Source of the DNA: Dokdonella sp.
Lineage (GTDB): Bacteria > Pseudomonadota > Gammaproteobacteria > Xanthomonadales > Rhodanobacteraceae
DNA length: 9,209 nucleotides
Direction: 5' to 3'
NCBI GenBank assembly: GCA_030150315.1
Contig: JASLGB010000129.1
Coordinates: 1 to 9,209 of the forward strand
Numbering within the stretch: the first letter of the stretch is position 1; each line of letters begins with the position of its first letter. Shown in pieces: positions 1 to 7,109 of this stretch. Below the pieces are notes generated by a model that searched no databases, was not told where the DNA came from, and saw only the letters and a program-made list of their open reading frames with translations. Position numbers and translations under genes: made by a program.

Positions 1-214
1 CGAAACGCTCCGCCTCGTCGGCGGCGTAGTGGAACGTGGAGCCGTCGCTGCCGCTCTCGATCGGCGCACCGAGCGCATCGCGCAGGAAGGCGATGTCGCG
101 ATACAGCGTCGCGCGCGAACAATGGAGCTCGTCCTTGAGTCGCGCGAACGGAACCGGATAGCGCGCCGACTTCAGCAGGCGATGCAGGGTGAGGATGCGT
201 TCGTAGCGGTCCAT
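1..214 (-). CDS. HTH (YafY/WYL-type) transcriptional regulator, N-terminal part, cut by the window edge
   Basis: Seen: 71 complete codons of an open frame starting at ATG (214-212) and running off the left edge. The protein begins MDRYERILTLHRLLKSARYP. It has a winged helix-turn-helix over roughly residues 3-60, with recognition-helix sequence SRATLYRDIAFLRD at 33-46. The stretch after it (about 57-71) looks like the linker into a downstream effector domain. Family knowledge: this N-terminus is typical of YafY/PafC-like regulators (HTH_11 fold followed by a WYL domain), which sense small ligands or nucleic acid. The WYL domain itself lies outside the window, so the subfamily is inferred. A purine-rich GAGAAG lies about 6 nt upstream of the ATG and supports this start. 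The gene is divergent from the molybdoenzyme operon, so it could regulate itself and that operon. This is suggested only by position. Confidence 0.8.
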   Translation of the reverse strand, partial: MDRYERILTLHRLLKSARYPVPFARLKDELHCSRATLYRDIAFLRDALGAPIESGSDGSTFHYAADEAERF

Positions 215-614
215 GGACGTCTTCTCGGCGCCGTTCTTCGTGTGAAGACGTAGTGTGTCACAGCGCGAGCGCGGGACGGCCGTTCAGACGGCTGCCGCCG
301 GACGACGGGGCGCCGCGACACGGGCCACGCCGGATCGCGGCATTGCGCCCATGTGGCACGGCACGAAACCCCGTGCCCTCCGTCGCCGCGCAGTGCCAAC
401 GGCGGAGCAGGCGCCGCGATGCGCCGCCCTCCCCTGCACCGAAAGCATCCGCTACCATGGTTGTCCCGTTGCCGTACGCTCTTCCCCGTCGAACCGTTCC
501 GAACGCCATGCCATACGCGCCATCCAATCTCGACCTGCCGGGGACGCACGCATCGGCGCCGCGTGTCCGCCATCTCCGCGCGCGTCGCGCACAGGCACCG
601 ACAGGCAGCCACGC
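215..614. other. Divergent intergenic region between the HTH regulator and the molybdoenzyme operon
   Basis: This stretch of 400 bases holds no gene that I can support. Open frames cross it on both strands, but their translations are rich in Arg, Pro, Ala and Ser, resemble no family I know, and reflect high GC with few stop codons. It must carry the promoters for both flanking genes. Visible elements are an interrupted palindrome at 241-262, a small hairpin at 279-292 (5 bp stem, 4 nt loop, no T-run), and a weak -10-like TACCAT at 453-458 with no convincing -35 at the right spacing. Two ACAGGCA copies sit 10 bp apart at 591-597 and 601-607, just before the operon start. No promoter can be placed with confidence. 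Confidence 0.6.
241..262. promoter_or_regulatory. Interrupted palindrome TGTGA-N12-TCACA, possible operator
   Basis: Seen: perfect 5-bp inverted arms (241-245 and 258-262) separated by 12 nt, centred about 37 nt upstream of the start codon of the minus-strand HTH regulator. Inference: it could be an autoregulatory operator. The arms match the CRP half-site, but the known CRP site has a 6-nt spacer, so this is not a CRP site. Short arms like these also arise by chance. Confidence 0.2.
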
Positions 615-3416
615 ATGACCCACGCCCAGCTCGATCTCAACCAGCCGACCGGCGACGAGGTCAAATCGACGACGTGCTACATGTGCGCCTGCCGTTGCGG
701 CATCCGCGTGCACCTGAAGGACGGCCACGTCCGCTACATCGACGGCAATCCGAAACATCCGGTCAACCGCGGCGTGATCTGTGCGAAAGGCTCGGCCGGA
801 ATCCAGCAACACTATTCGCCTTCGCGATTGTCCAAGCCGTTGCTGCGCGTCGGCGAACGCGGCGCGGGCGAATTCCGCGAAATCGAATGGGACGAGGCGC
901 TGGAACTGGCGACCCGCTGGCTCGGCGACATCCGCGCACGCAATCCCGACGAGCTCGCCTTCTTCACCGGCCGTGACCAGTCGCAGGCGCTGACCGGCTG
1001 GTGGGCGCAGCATTTCGGCACGATCAACTACGCGGCGCATGGCGGCTTCTGCTCGGTCAACATGGCCGCCGCCGGCCTCTACACGTTCGGCGGCAGCTTC
1101 TGGGAATTCGGCGAGCCGGACTGGGCGCAGGCGAAGTATCTGATGCTGTGGGGCGTGGCCGAGGATCACGACTCCAATCCGATAAAGCTCGGACTCGGAC
1201 AGCTGAAGGCGCGTGGCGCGAAGATCGTTGCGGTCAATCCGGTGCGTACCGGTTATGGAGCGATCGCCGACGAGTGGGTGCCGATCAATCCCGGCACCGA
1301 CGGCCTGCTGGCCGGCGCGCTGATCCACCAGTTGCTGCACGCCGACCGCATCGATCTGGACTACCTCGTGCGCTACACCAATGCGCACCATCTGGTCATC
1401 CGCGATCCCGGCGCCGCCGACGATGGCCTGATCGCGCGCGATGCGCAGGGAAATGCGCTGTGCGCGACAAGGACCGCGGACGGAGCGGCAATCGAGATCC
1501 GGCGCGCGGACGCGATCGGCATCGCGCCGCTGGTCGTTGGCGAGGTGAAGCTGGCGGACGGACGCCGTGCGATTCCTTCGTTCCACCTGTTCGCCGAACG
1601 CTTCATGGCCGACGACTACGCGCCCGATGCCGTTGCAGCGACCTGCGGCGTGGCCGCCGACACCATCCGCCGCCTTGCGCGCGAGCTGGCCGAGGTCGCG
1701 TTCGAGCAGGCGATCACGCTGAAGCAGCGCTGGACCGACGCGTGGGGCCGCGAACACGAGGAGATGACCGGAAGGCCGGTCGCGATGCATGCGATGCGCG
1801 GCATCAGCGCCCACGCCAACGGCTTCCATACCTGCCGCACATTGCACCTGCTGCAGATGATTCTCGGCGCGATCGACACGCCGGGCAGCTTCCGCTACCA
1901 GCCGCCGTTTCCGAAACAGGCACCGCCACCGAACCGTCCCGGCAAGACGCGCAAGGACAACGGTGCGCTCGATGCCGCCCCGCTCGGCTTCGTTCATGCG
2001 CCCGCCGACCTGCTCGTCGATGCGCAGGGGCAGCCGCGCCGCATCGACAAGGCGTTTTCCTGGGAGCACCCGTTTGCCGCGCACGGCATGCTGCAGAACG
2101 TGATCGCCAACGCGGTGGCCGGTGATCCGCAACGCATCGACACGCTGTTCCTGTTCATGGCCAACATGGGCTGGAATTCGGCGATGAACACGACCGCGAC
2201 GCGCGAGATGCTGTGCGCGCGCGACGCGGACGGCGACTACGCGATCGCGCACATCATCTACGCCGACGCCTACGATTCGGAAACCGTCGCCTTCGCGGAT
2301 CTGGTGTTGCCGGACACGACCTATCTGGAGCGCCACGACTGCATCAGCCTGCTCGACCGGCCGATTTCCGATGCCGACGGCGCCAGCGACGCGATCCGTC
2401 GTCCGGTGGTCGCGCCCGATCGCGACGTGCGTCCGTTCCAGGACGTGCTGCTCGATCTGGGCACGCGCCTGAAGCTGCCCGGCATGATCAACGACGACGG
2501 CACCGCGAAGTACCCGCGCGGCTATGTGCAGTACATGGTCGAGCACGAACGCGCGCCCGGCGTTGGCCTGCTCGCCGGCTGGCGCGGCACGGACGGCACC
2601 AAGGCCGCCATCGGCGCGCCGAATCCGCAGCAGATCGAGCGCTACCTGGAAAACGACTGCCACTGGCATCAGGCCGTGCCCGACGCAGGGCGCTACTTCA
2701 AGATGGCCAATCGCGACTACCTGAACTGGGCCAAGTCGCTCGGCTTCGTCGGCTCGACCGATGCCATCGTGTTGCAGCTGTACTGCGAGACGCTGCAGCG
2801 CTTCCGGCTCGCCGCGCAGGGCCACGGCCCGATGCAGCCGCCGCAGAAGGATCGCGCCCGCGTTGTGCGGTATTTCGATCCGCTGCCGTTCTGGTACGAG
2901 ACGCTCGACGAAGACAGGGCCGCTGTCGGCACGCGTGCGCAGCCGGCCTTTCCGCTGCATGCGATCACGCAGCGGCCGATGTTCATGTACCACGCATGGG
3001 GTTCGCAGAATGCGTGGCTGCGCCAGATCGCAACGCGCAATTATCTGTACCTGCACCCGCGCACGGCCGCCGAACACGGCGTCGCCGACGGCGACTGGAT
3101 CTGGCTGGCGGCGCCGCGCGGGCGCATCCGCGTGCAGGCCCGGCATCACGCCAGCACCGCACCGGGCACGGTGTGGACCTGGAACGCGATCGGCAAGCGC
3201 AAGGGCGCGTGGAAGCTCGCCGCGAATGCGCCCGAGTTCCGCGACGGCTTCCTGCTCAACCACCTGATCGGCGAATCGCTCGATGACGGCAGCTATGCCA
3301 ACGCCGATCCGATGACCGGTCAGGCGGCGTGGTTCGACCTGCGCGCGCGCATCGAGCGCGACCCGAATCCAACCCTTCCCGGACACCGCATCGAACTGCA
3401 GGGAGAGCCCTTTTGA
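615..3416 (+). CDS. soeA: Molybdopterin oxidoreductase catalytic subunit, sulfite dehydrogenase SoeA-like
   Basis: A 933-residue DMSO-reductase-family subunit, probably oxidising sulfite to sulfate in the cytoplasm with a Mo-bis(MGD) cofactor. The N-terminal [4Fe-4S] domain has C21-x2-C24-x3-C28 and C56 in GVICAKG. The probable Mo ligand is C146 in HGGFCSVNMA. The molybdopterin-binding core spans about 75-620 and includes ADLVLPDTTYLER (561-573). The dinucleotide-binding C-terminal domain spans about 779-910. The frame is open from 255, but the region before 615 has no family-like sequence. ATG 615 gives an N-terminus starting just ahead of the cluster domain, with a weak AGGCAG (603-608) before it. 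There is no twin-arginine signal, unlike exported DMSO or polysulfide reductases, which matches cytoplasmic SoeA. The ferredoxin and DmsC-type anchor genes downstream complete the trimer. The molybdoenzyme family is certain. The sulfite assignment is my recognition of SoeA-like sequence and context and has not been tested. Confidence 0.8.
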   Translation: MTHAQLDLNQPTGDEVKSTTCYMCACRCGIRVHLKDGHVRYIDGNPKHPVNRGVICAKGSAGIQQHYSPSRLSKPLLRVGERGAGEFREIEWDEALELATRWLGDIRARNPDELAFFTGRDQSQALTGWWAQHFGTINYAAHGGFCSVNMAAAGLYTFGGSFWEFGEPDWAQAKYLMLWGVAEDHDSNPIKLGLGQLKARGAKIVAVNPVRTGYGAIADEWVPINPGTDGLLAGALIHQLLHADRIDLDYLVRYTNAHHLVIRDPGAADDGLIARDAQGNALCATRTADGAAIEIRRADAIGIAPLVVGEVKLADGRRAIPSFHLFAERFMADDYAPDAVAATCGVAADTIRRLARELAEVAFEQAITLKQRWTDAWGREHEEMTGRPVAMHAMRGISAHANGFHTCRTLHLLQMILGAIDTPGSFRYQPPFPKQAPPPNRPGKTRKDNGALDAAPLGFVHAPADLLVDAQGQPRRIDKAFSWEHPFAAHGMLQNVIANAVAGDPQRIDTLFLFMANMGWNSAMNTTATREMLCARDADGDYAIAHIIYADAYDSETVAFADLVLPDTTYLERHDCISLLDRPISDADGASDAIRRPVVAPDRDVRPFQDVLLDLGTRLKLPGMINDDGTAKYPRGYVQYMVEHERAPGVGLLAGWRGTDGTKAAIGAPNPQQIERYLENDCHWHQAVPDAGRYFKMANRDYLNWAKSLGFVGSTDAIVLQLYCETLQRFRLAAQGHGPMQPPQKDRARVVRYFDPLPFWYETLDEDRAAVGTRAQPAFPLHAITQRPMFMYHAWGSQNAWLRQIATRNYLYLHPRTAAEHGVADGDWIWLAAPRGRIRVQARHHASTAPGTVWTWNAIGKRKGAWKLAANAPEFRDGFLLNHLIGESLDDGSYANADPMTGQAAWFDLRARIERDPNPTLPGHRIELQGEPF
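3400..3405 (+). promoter_or_regulatory. Shine-Dalgarno AGGGAG that selects a TTG start
   Basis: AGGGAG lies inside the last codons of the SoeA-like gene and 7 nt before TTG 3413. The only nearby in-frame ATG (3431) would leave 25 nt of spacing, and the in-frame ATG at 3329 lies deep inside the upstream gene. This makes TTG the likely start of the transporter gene. Confidence 0.65.
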
Positions 3417-5179
3417 CTGCACAGGCATGGATGACGCTGGCGATCGTGCTCGGGGCCATCGCCCTGTTCGCCAGCGAGCGCATACGCATCGACATCATCG
3501 CGCTCGGCGTGCTCGTGCTGCTGGCCGCGCTCGGGCTGGTGACACCGGCCCAGGCGCTGGCCGGTTTCAGCAACGAGGCGACCGTGACGGTCGCGGCGAT
3601 GTTCGCGCTCAGCCTCGGCATCGAGCGCTCCGGCGCACTCGAGCCGCTGGCGCGCGCGCTCTCTCGCATCCGCCAGCCGTGGCTGCTGACGCTGGCGCTG
3701 ATGCTGGCGATCGCCCCGATGGGCGCCTTCGTCAAGAACATCGCCCTTGTCGCCACCTTTCTGCCGCTGGCGATGCGTGTCTGCGACCGCAGCGGCACCT
3801 CGCCCGCGCGCGTGCTGCTGCCTATGGCCTACGCGGCGCAGATGGGCGGCGTCTGCACCCTGATCGGCACCTCGTCCAACCTGCTCGCCGACAGCCTGGC
3901 GCAGAAGCACGGTCTGGCGCCGTTCGGCGTATTCGAGTTCACCCCGCTCGGCGCGATCCTTGCCGTGGTCGGCATCAGCTATCTGATGCTGGTCGGACGC
4001 TGGCTGCTGCCGAGCGAAATCCATCCGCACATCACGGTCGACAGCGACATCGGCAAATACGTGACCGAGCTGCGCGTGAAGGCCGGATCGCCGCTGATCG
4101 GCCAAAGCATCGCCGGCGCCAAACTCGGCGAGACCTATGGCGTGTATCCGCTGGAACTGCTGCGCGGCGAAACGCGCCTGTGGTCGCCGCGCTCGCAGCA
4201 GCTGGAAGCCGGCGACGTGCTGCTGGTGCGCGGCGACTGGGACAAGATCGAAGACCTGCGCAAGCGCGCCGAGCTGGAGCTGCACACGGAAACCCCGCAG
4301 GAGCGCGACCGCAGCAAGGCGCGCGTGCTGGTGGAGCTGCTGCTGCGCCCGGACAGCACGGTCGAGGGCAGCACGCTGGACGAGGTGGATTTCCAGCACA
4401 ACCACGGCGCGATCGCGATCGCGCTGCAGCGCCGCGGCCACGTCGTGCGCGAAAAATTGCGCGACACGCGGCTCGCCGCCGGCGACGTGCTGCTGATGCT
4501 GGCCGACGAAGCCGCGCTCACCGCGCTGCGCGGCGACGAGCGCTTCGTGGTCCTGAGCGAACGCGAGGACATGCGCCATACGCCGCGCCGCGCGCTGGCG
4601 GCCATCGCGATCATGGCCAGCGTCATCCTCTGTTCCGGCCTGCACCTGCTGCCGATTCCGGTGGCCGCGATCGCCGGCGCGGTGGCGATGGCCGCCGCCG
4701 GCTGCTTCGGCCGCAAGGATCTCTACGAAGGCATGGACTGGAAGATCATCGTGGTGCTGGCGGCGATCCTGCCGCTCGGCAGCGCGATCGAGAACAGTGG
4801 CCTGTCGCAGGCCGTGGTCGACCTCGGCATGGGCATGCTCGGCTCGCACGGCCCGCTCGCCGCGCTCCTGCTCGTCTACCTGATGACCGCCACACTGACC
4901 GAGCTGATGGGCCACAACCCGTCGGTGGTGCTGATGGCCGGCATCGCGATCACGATCGCGCACTCCGTCGGCGCCGACCCGCGGCCGTTCGTCGTCGCCG
5001 TCGCGTTCGCCGCGGCCACCTCGTTCGCCACGCCGGTCGGCTACCCCACCAACACGATGGTCTACTATGCCGGTGGCTACCGCTTCACCGATTTCATGAA
5101 GGTGGGCATTCCGCTGATCGCGATCTTCTGCGCGCTGTCGATGGTGCTGATCCCGTATTTCTGGCCACTGACCTCATGA
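3413..5179 (+). CDS. SLC13/DASS-type anion permease with two RCK_C (TrkA-C) domains
   Basis: A 588-residue inner-membrane permease using the TTG start at 3413, which overlaps the upstream TGA as TTGA. Order of parts: hydrophobic helices over about 7-200, two soluble RCK_C-like domains at about 215-290 and 305-383, then a second membrane half over about 392-585. This is the inverted-repeat layout of SLC13 proteins with inserted TrkA-C domains, a group that includes sulfate permeases. Family landmarks are LIGTSSNLLA (150-159) and ATPVGYPTNTMVYYAGGYRF (539-558). The hairpin motifs that usually read SNT or NNT are instead KNI (108-110) and GHN (500-502). It sits between the A and B subunit genes of the molybdoenzyme, with 4-nt overlaps on both sides. 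Inference: it moves the enzyme's substrate or product, for example sulfite in or sulfate out. The RCK_C domains may bind a small regulatory ligand. The ion, the direction and any sodium coupling are unknown. Confidence 0.88.
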   Translation: MTAQAWMTLAIVLGAIALFASERIRIDIIALGVLVLLAALGLVTPAQALAGFSNEATVTVAAMFALSLGIERSGALEPLARALSRIRQPWLLTLALMLAIAPMGAFVKNIALVATFLPLAMRVCDRSGTSPARVLLPMAYAAQMGGVCTLIGTSSNLLADSLAQKHGLAPFGVFEFTPLGAILAVVGISYLMLVGRWLLPSEIHPHITVDSDIGKYVTELRVKAGSPLIGQSIAGAKLGETYGVYPLELLRGETRLWSPRSQQLEAGDVLLVRGDWDKIEDLRKRAELELHTETPQERDRSKARVLVELLLRPDSTVEGSTLDEVDFQHNHGAIAIALQRRGHVVREKLRDTRLAAGDVLLMLADEAALTALRGDERFVVLSEREDMRHTPRRALAAIAIMASVILCSGLHLLPIPVAAIAGAVAMAAAGCFGRKDLYEGMDWKIIVVLAAILPLGSAIENSGLSQAVVDLGMGMLGSHGPLAALLLVYLMTATLTELMGHNPSVVLMAGIAITIAHSVGADPRPFVVAVAFAAATSFATPVGYPTNTMVYYAGGYRFTDFMKVGIPLIAIFCALSMVLIPYFWPLTS

Positions 5180-5931
5180 CCGACCTGCCGCCGCCCGCCG
5201 CGAAGAAACTCGGCCTCGTCATCGACCTCGACACCTGCGTCGGCTGCCATGCCTGCGCGGTGGCCTGCAAGGAATGGAACGACGGCGGCCAGTTCGGCCC
5301 CCTGCCCGATGCCGACGCTCGCGGTGCCAGGCCCGATGGCGTGTGGTTCAACCGCGTGCACAGCTATGCCGTCGAGCAGGCGGCGCCGCACTCGGCGAAC
5401 GAACTCACGGTGCATTTCCCGCGCTCGTGCCTGCATTGCGAGACACCCGCCTGTGTCACCGTGTGCCCGACCGGCGCCAGCTACAAGCGCGGCGAGGACG
5501 GCATCGTGCTGGTCGACGAGGACAAGTGCATCGGCTGCCAGCTCTGCGCTTGGGCCTGCCCCTACGGCGCGCGCGAGATCAGCGCCAGCAAGGGCACTAT
5601 GCAGAAATGCACGCTGTGCGTGGACCGCATCTACAACGAAACGCTCGAAGAAGAAGACCGCCAACCCGCCTGCGTGAAGGCCTGCCCGACGCGCGCGCGC
5701 CATTTCGGCGACCTCGGCGACGCCGGGTCGGCGGTATCGAAACTGGTAGCCGAGCGCGATGGCTACGCGCTGATGCCCGAATTCGGCTATCAGCCGGTCA
5801 ACCGTTACCTGCCGCCACGGCCGCGCCGCGACGGCGCGCAGGCGGCCGCTGCCACTCGCCGCGAGGAAACGCTGGACCGGGAAAAACTCCCCGGCGTGCT
5901 GCGCTGGCTCGACCGCGCGCTGTCGCGCTGA
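5176..5931 (+). CDS. soeB: Four-cluster [4Fe-4S] ferredoxin subunit, SoeB-like
   Basis: A 251-residue electron-transfer subunit of the DmsB/PsrB/SoeB family. It carries electrons between the catalytic subunit and the membrane anchor on the cytoplasmic face. Sixteen ligand cysteines are visible in four groups: C21/C24/C27/C31, C85/C88/C93/C97, C118/C121/C124/C128, and C145/C148 with C166/C170. This is the usual pattern for four cubane clusters. There is no signal peptide, as expected. About 70 residues follow the last cluster motif. They include a proline- and arginine-rich stretch (about 213-222) and a short C-terminal helix, probably for contact with the partner subunits. ATG 5176 overlaps the permease stop as ATGA, and no strong Shine-Dalgarno is visible. 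Expression therefore probably depends on translational coupling. The anchor gene follows 13 nt downstream. The family is certain, and the Soe name depends on the operon reading. Confidence 0.85.
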   Translation: MTDLPPPAAKKLGLVIDLDTCVGCHACAVACKEWNDGGQFGPLPDADARGARPDGVWFNRVHSYAVEQAAPHSANELTVHFPRSCLHCETPACVTVCPTGASYKRGEDGIVLVDEDKCIGCQLCAWACPYGAREISASKGTMQKCTLCVDRIYNETLEEEDRQPACVKACPTRARHFGDLGDAGSAVSKLVAERDGYALMPEFGYQPVNRYLPPRPRRDGAQAAAATRREETLDREKLPGVLRWLDRALSR

Positions 5932-5944
5932 GGAACGCCCGACC

Positions 5945-6940
5945 ATGCGGCCGACGTTTTCCATCCTTTGCTTCACGGTGCTTTCCGGCATCGGCTACGG
6001 TGCATGGTTCCTGTACGGCCTGTTCTGGGCCAGCGGCCTCGACTGCGCCGGCGCAACGGATGCCGCGCCGCCCGCCGCGTGCGGCGAACCGTTCGCCACC
6101 ACCGCCGGCTTCGTGCTCGCCTTCGTTCTGGTCGCCGCGGGCCTGTTCGCCTCGCTCGGCCATCTCGGCAAGCCCTTGCGCGCCTGGCGTGCGCTGACGC
6201 AGTGGCGCAGCTCCTGGCTTTCGCGCGAAGGCGTTGCTGCCCTGCTGAGCTTCATTCCGGCCGCTCTGCTGCTGTTGTCCCTGCTCAGCTCGCAGCGGAG
6301 TGAATTCGCGGGGCTGGCTTCGATGCAGCGCCCGCTCGGCCTGCTGCTGGCCGCGGGCGCGCTGGCGACCGTGTTCTGTACCGCCAACATCTACGCCAGC
6401 CTGAAGACGATCCGTGCCTGGCACGATCGCCACGTCACTCCGGCCTATCTCGTGCTCGGCCTTCAGGGCGGCGCGCTGCTGGCCTGGGCATGCTCGACAT
6501 GGAGCACACCGGCCGCATCCTCCGGCATTTCACCGCTGGCCGTGCTGGTGCTGGCCGGTGCCGGCATCGGTGCCTGGATCAAGCACCGCTACTGGCGCTC
6601 GATCGACGCCCTTCCCACGGTCACGACCGGTTATGCCATCGGCCTCGAATCGCTCGGCAACGTGCGCCCGCTGGAGGCGCCGCACACGGAAGAAAACTAT
6701 CTCACCCATGAAATGGGCTTCGTGCTCGCGCGCAAGCACGCCGCCAAGCTGCGCCGCATCGCCCTCGTTGCGGCCTTTCTGGTTCCGGCACTGCTCGCCG
6801 GACTCGCGCTGGCAGTGCCGGCGCTGAACGTGCCGGCAAGCGGGCTCGCGCTGGCCAGCGGCATCCTCGGCCTGTTCGTCGAACGCTGGCTTTTCTTCGC
6901 CGAAGCGCGCCACGCCGTGATGGCCTACTACGGCCGCTGA
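5945..6940 (+). CDS. soeC: DmsC-type membrane anchor subunit, SoeC-like
   Basis: A 331-residue integral membrane protein with about eight hydrophobic segments (near 6-30, 51-72, 97-115, 129-152, 165-185, 195-212, 271-291 and 298-318). The DmsC-family signature SSWLSREG is at 89-96, after the first cytoplasm-type basic loop. Family knowledge: such anchors hold the iron-sulfur subunit at the membrane and exchange electrons with quinone. In a sulfite dehydrogenase the electrons would flow to the quinone pool. The long polar loop at about 213-270, rich in charged residues and histidines, is a plausible docking surface. GAGGA (5930-5934), overlapping the soeB stop codon, lies 10 nt before the ATG and supports this start. 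It is the last gene of the operon, with a probable terminator about 70 nt later. A role in DMSO or polysulfide reduction cannot be excluded from this subunit alone. Confidence 0.85.
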   Translation: MRPTFSILCFTVLSGIGYGAWFLYGLFWASGLDCAGATDAAPPAACGEPFATTAGFVLAFVLVAAGLFASLGHLGKPLRAWRALTQWRSSWLSREGVAALLSFIPAALLLLSLLSSQRSEFAGLASMQRPLGLLLAAGALATVFCTANIYASLKTIRAWHDRHVTPAYLVLGLQGGALLAWACSTWSTPAASSGISPLAVLVLAGAGIGAWIKHRYWRSIDALPTVTTGYAIGLESLGNVRPLEAPHTEENYLTHEMGFVLARKHAAKLRRIALVAAFLVPALLAGLALAVPALNVPASGLALASGILGLFVERWLFFAEARHAVMAYYGR

Positions 6941-7012
6941 GACCTTGCGCCACGCTTGTTTACGCCGCGGTTCACGCGCGATTTAGGCCGGATTCTTACC
7001 ATCGCCTGCCTG

Positions 7013-7034
7013 CCGCAGCTTGCGGTTTTTTTTT
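7013..7034 (+). terminator. Probable rho-independent terminator of the molybdoenzyme operon
   Basis: Stem CCGCA/TGCGG (7013-7017 with 7021-7025) with a GCT loop, followed at once by nine T residues (7026-7034). The stem is short, only 5 bp plus a possible G-T pair, but the T-run is long. It lies 72 nt after the anchor stop and 75 nt before the DUF481 start codon. If the DUF481 promoter lies upstream of it, it would instead act as a leader attenuator. Confidence 0.6.
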
Positions 7035-7095
7035 GGATGCGCCGCGCGCCGAATCCCTTGTCCGCTCGCCGCGTCCACGCCTGTCACCGATTCCC

Positions 7096-7101
7096 AAGGA
7101 G
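7096..7101 (+). promoter_or_regulatory. Strong Shine-Dalgarno AAGGAG that fixes the DUF481 start
   Basis: AAGGAG is followed by an 8-nt A-rich spacer and ATG 7110. The frame is open further upstream (from 7020), but that extension includes the T-run of the terminator and would bury the signal peptide. Translation therefore begins at 7110. Confidence 0.85.
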
Positions 7102-7109
7102 ATAAGAAA

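Noticed and set aside
283..292. TTCAGACGGC, identical to the core of the Neisseria DNA uptake sequence
   Set aside because: There is a single copy that I noticed, in a spacer, and it lacks a following terminator T-run. Gene content does not suggest Neisseriaceae, so coincidence is more likely.
453..458. TACCAT as a -10 promoter element for the molybdoenzyme operon
   Set aside because: No -35-like hexamer lies 16-18 nt upstream, and it would leave a leader of about 150 nt. It is too weak to list as a promoter.
255..614. N-terminal extension of the SoeA-like protein to the first in-frame ATG
   Set aside because: The extra 120 residues are Arg/Ala/Pro-rich with no signal peptide or domain, and the family begins close to the first cluster motif.
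258..3428. Very long open frame (1056 codons) on the minus strand opposite the SoeA-like gene
   Set aside because: Its translation is arginine- and alanine-rich with no family motif, and it mirrors the real gene frame closely. High GC leaves few antisense stop codons. The plus strand carries all cofactor motifs.
3320..4963. Minus-strand open frame opposite the permease
   Set aside because: Composition is His-, Arg- and Gln-rich as expected from the complement of codon-biased coding DNA. There is no recognisable domain, whereas the plus strand shows helices and RCK_C domains.
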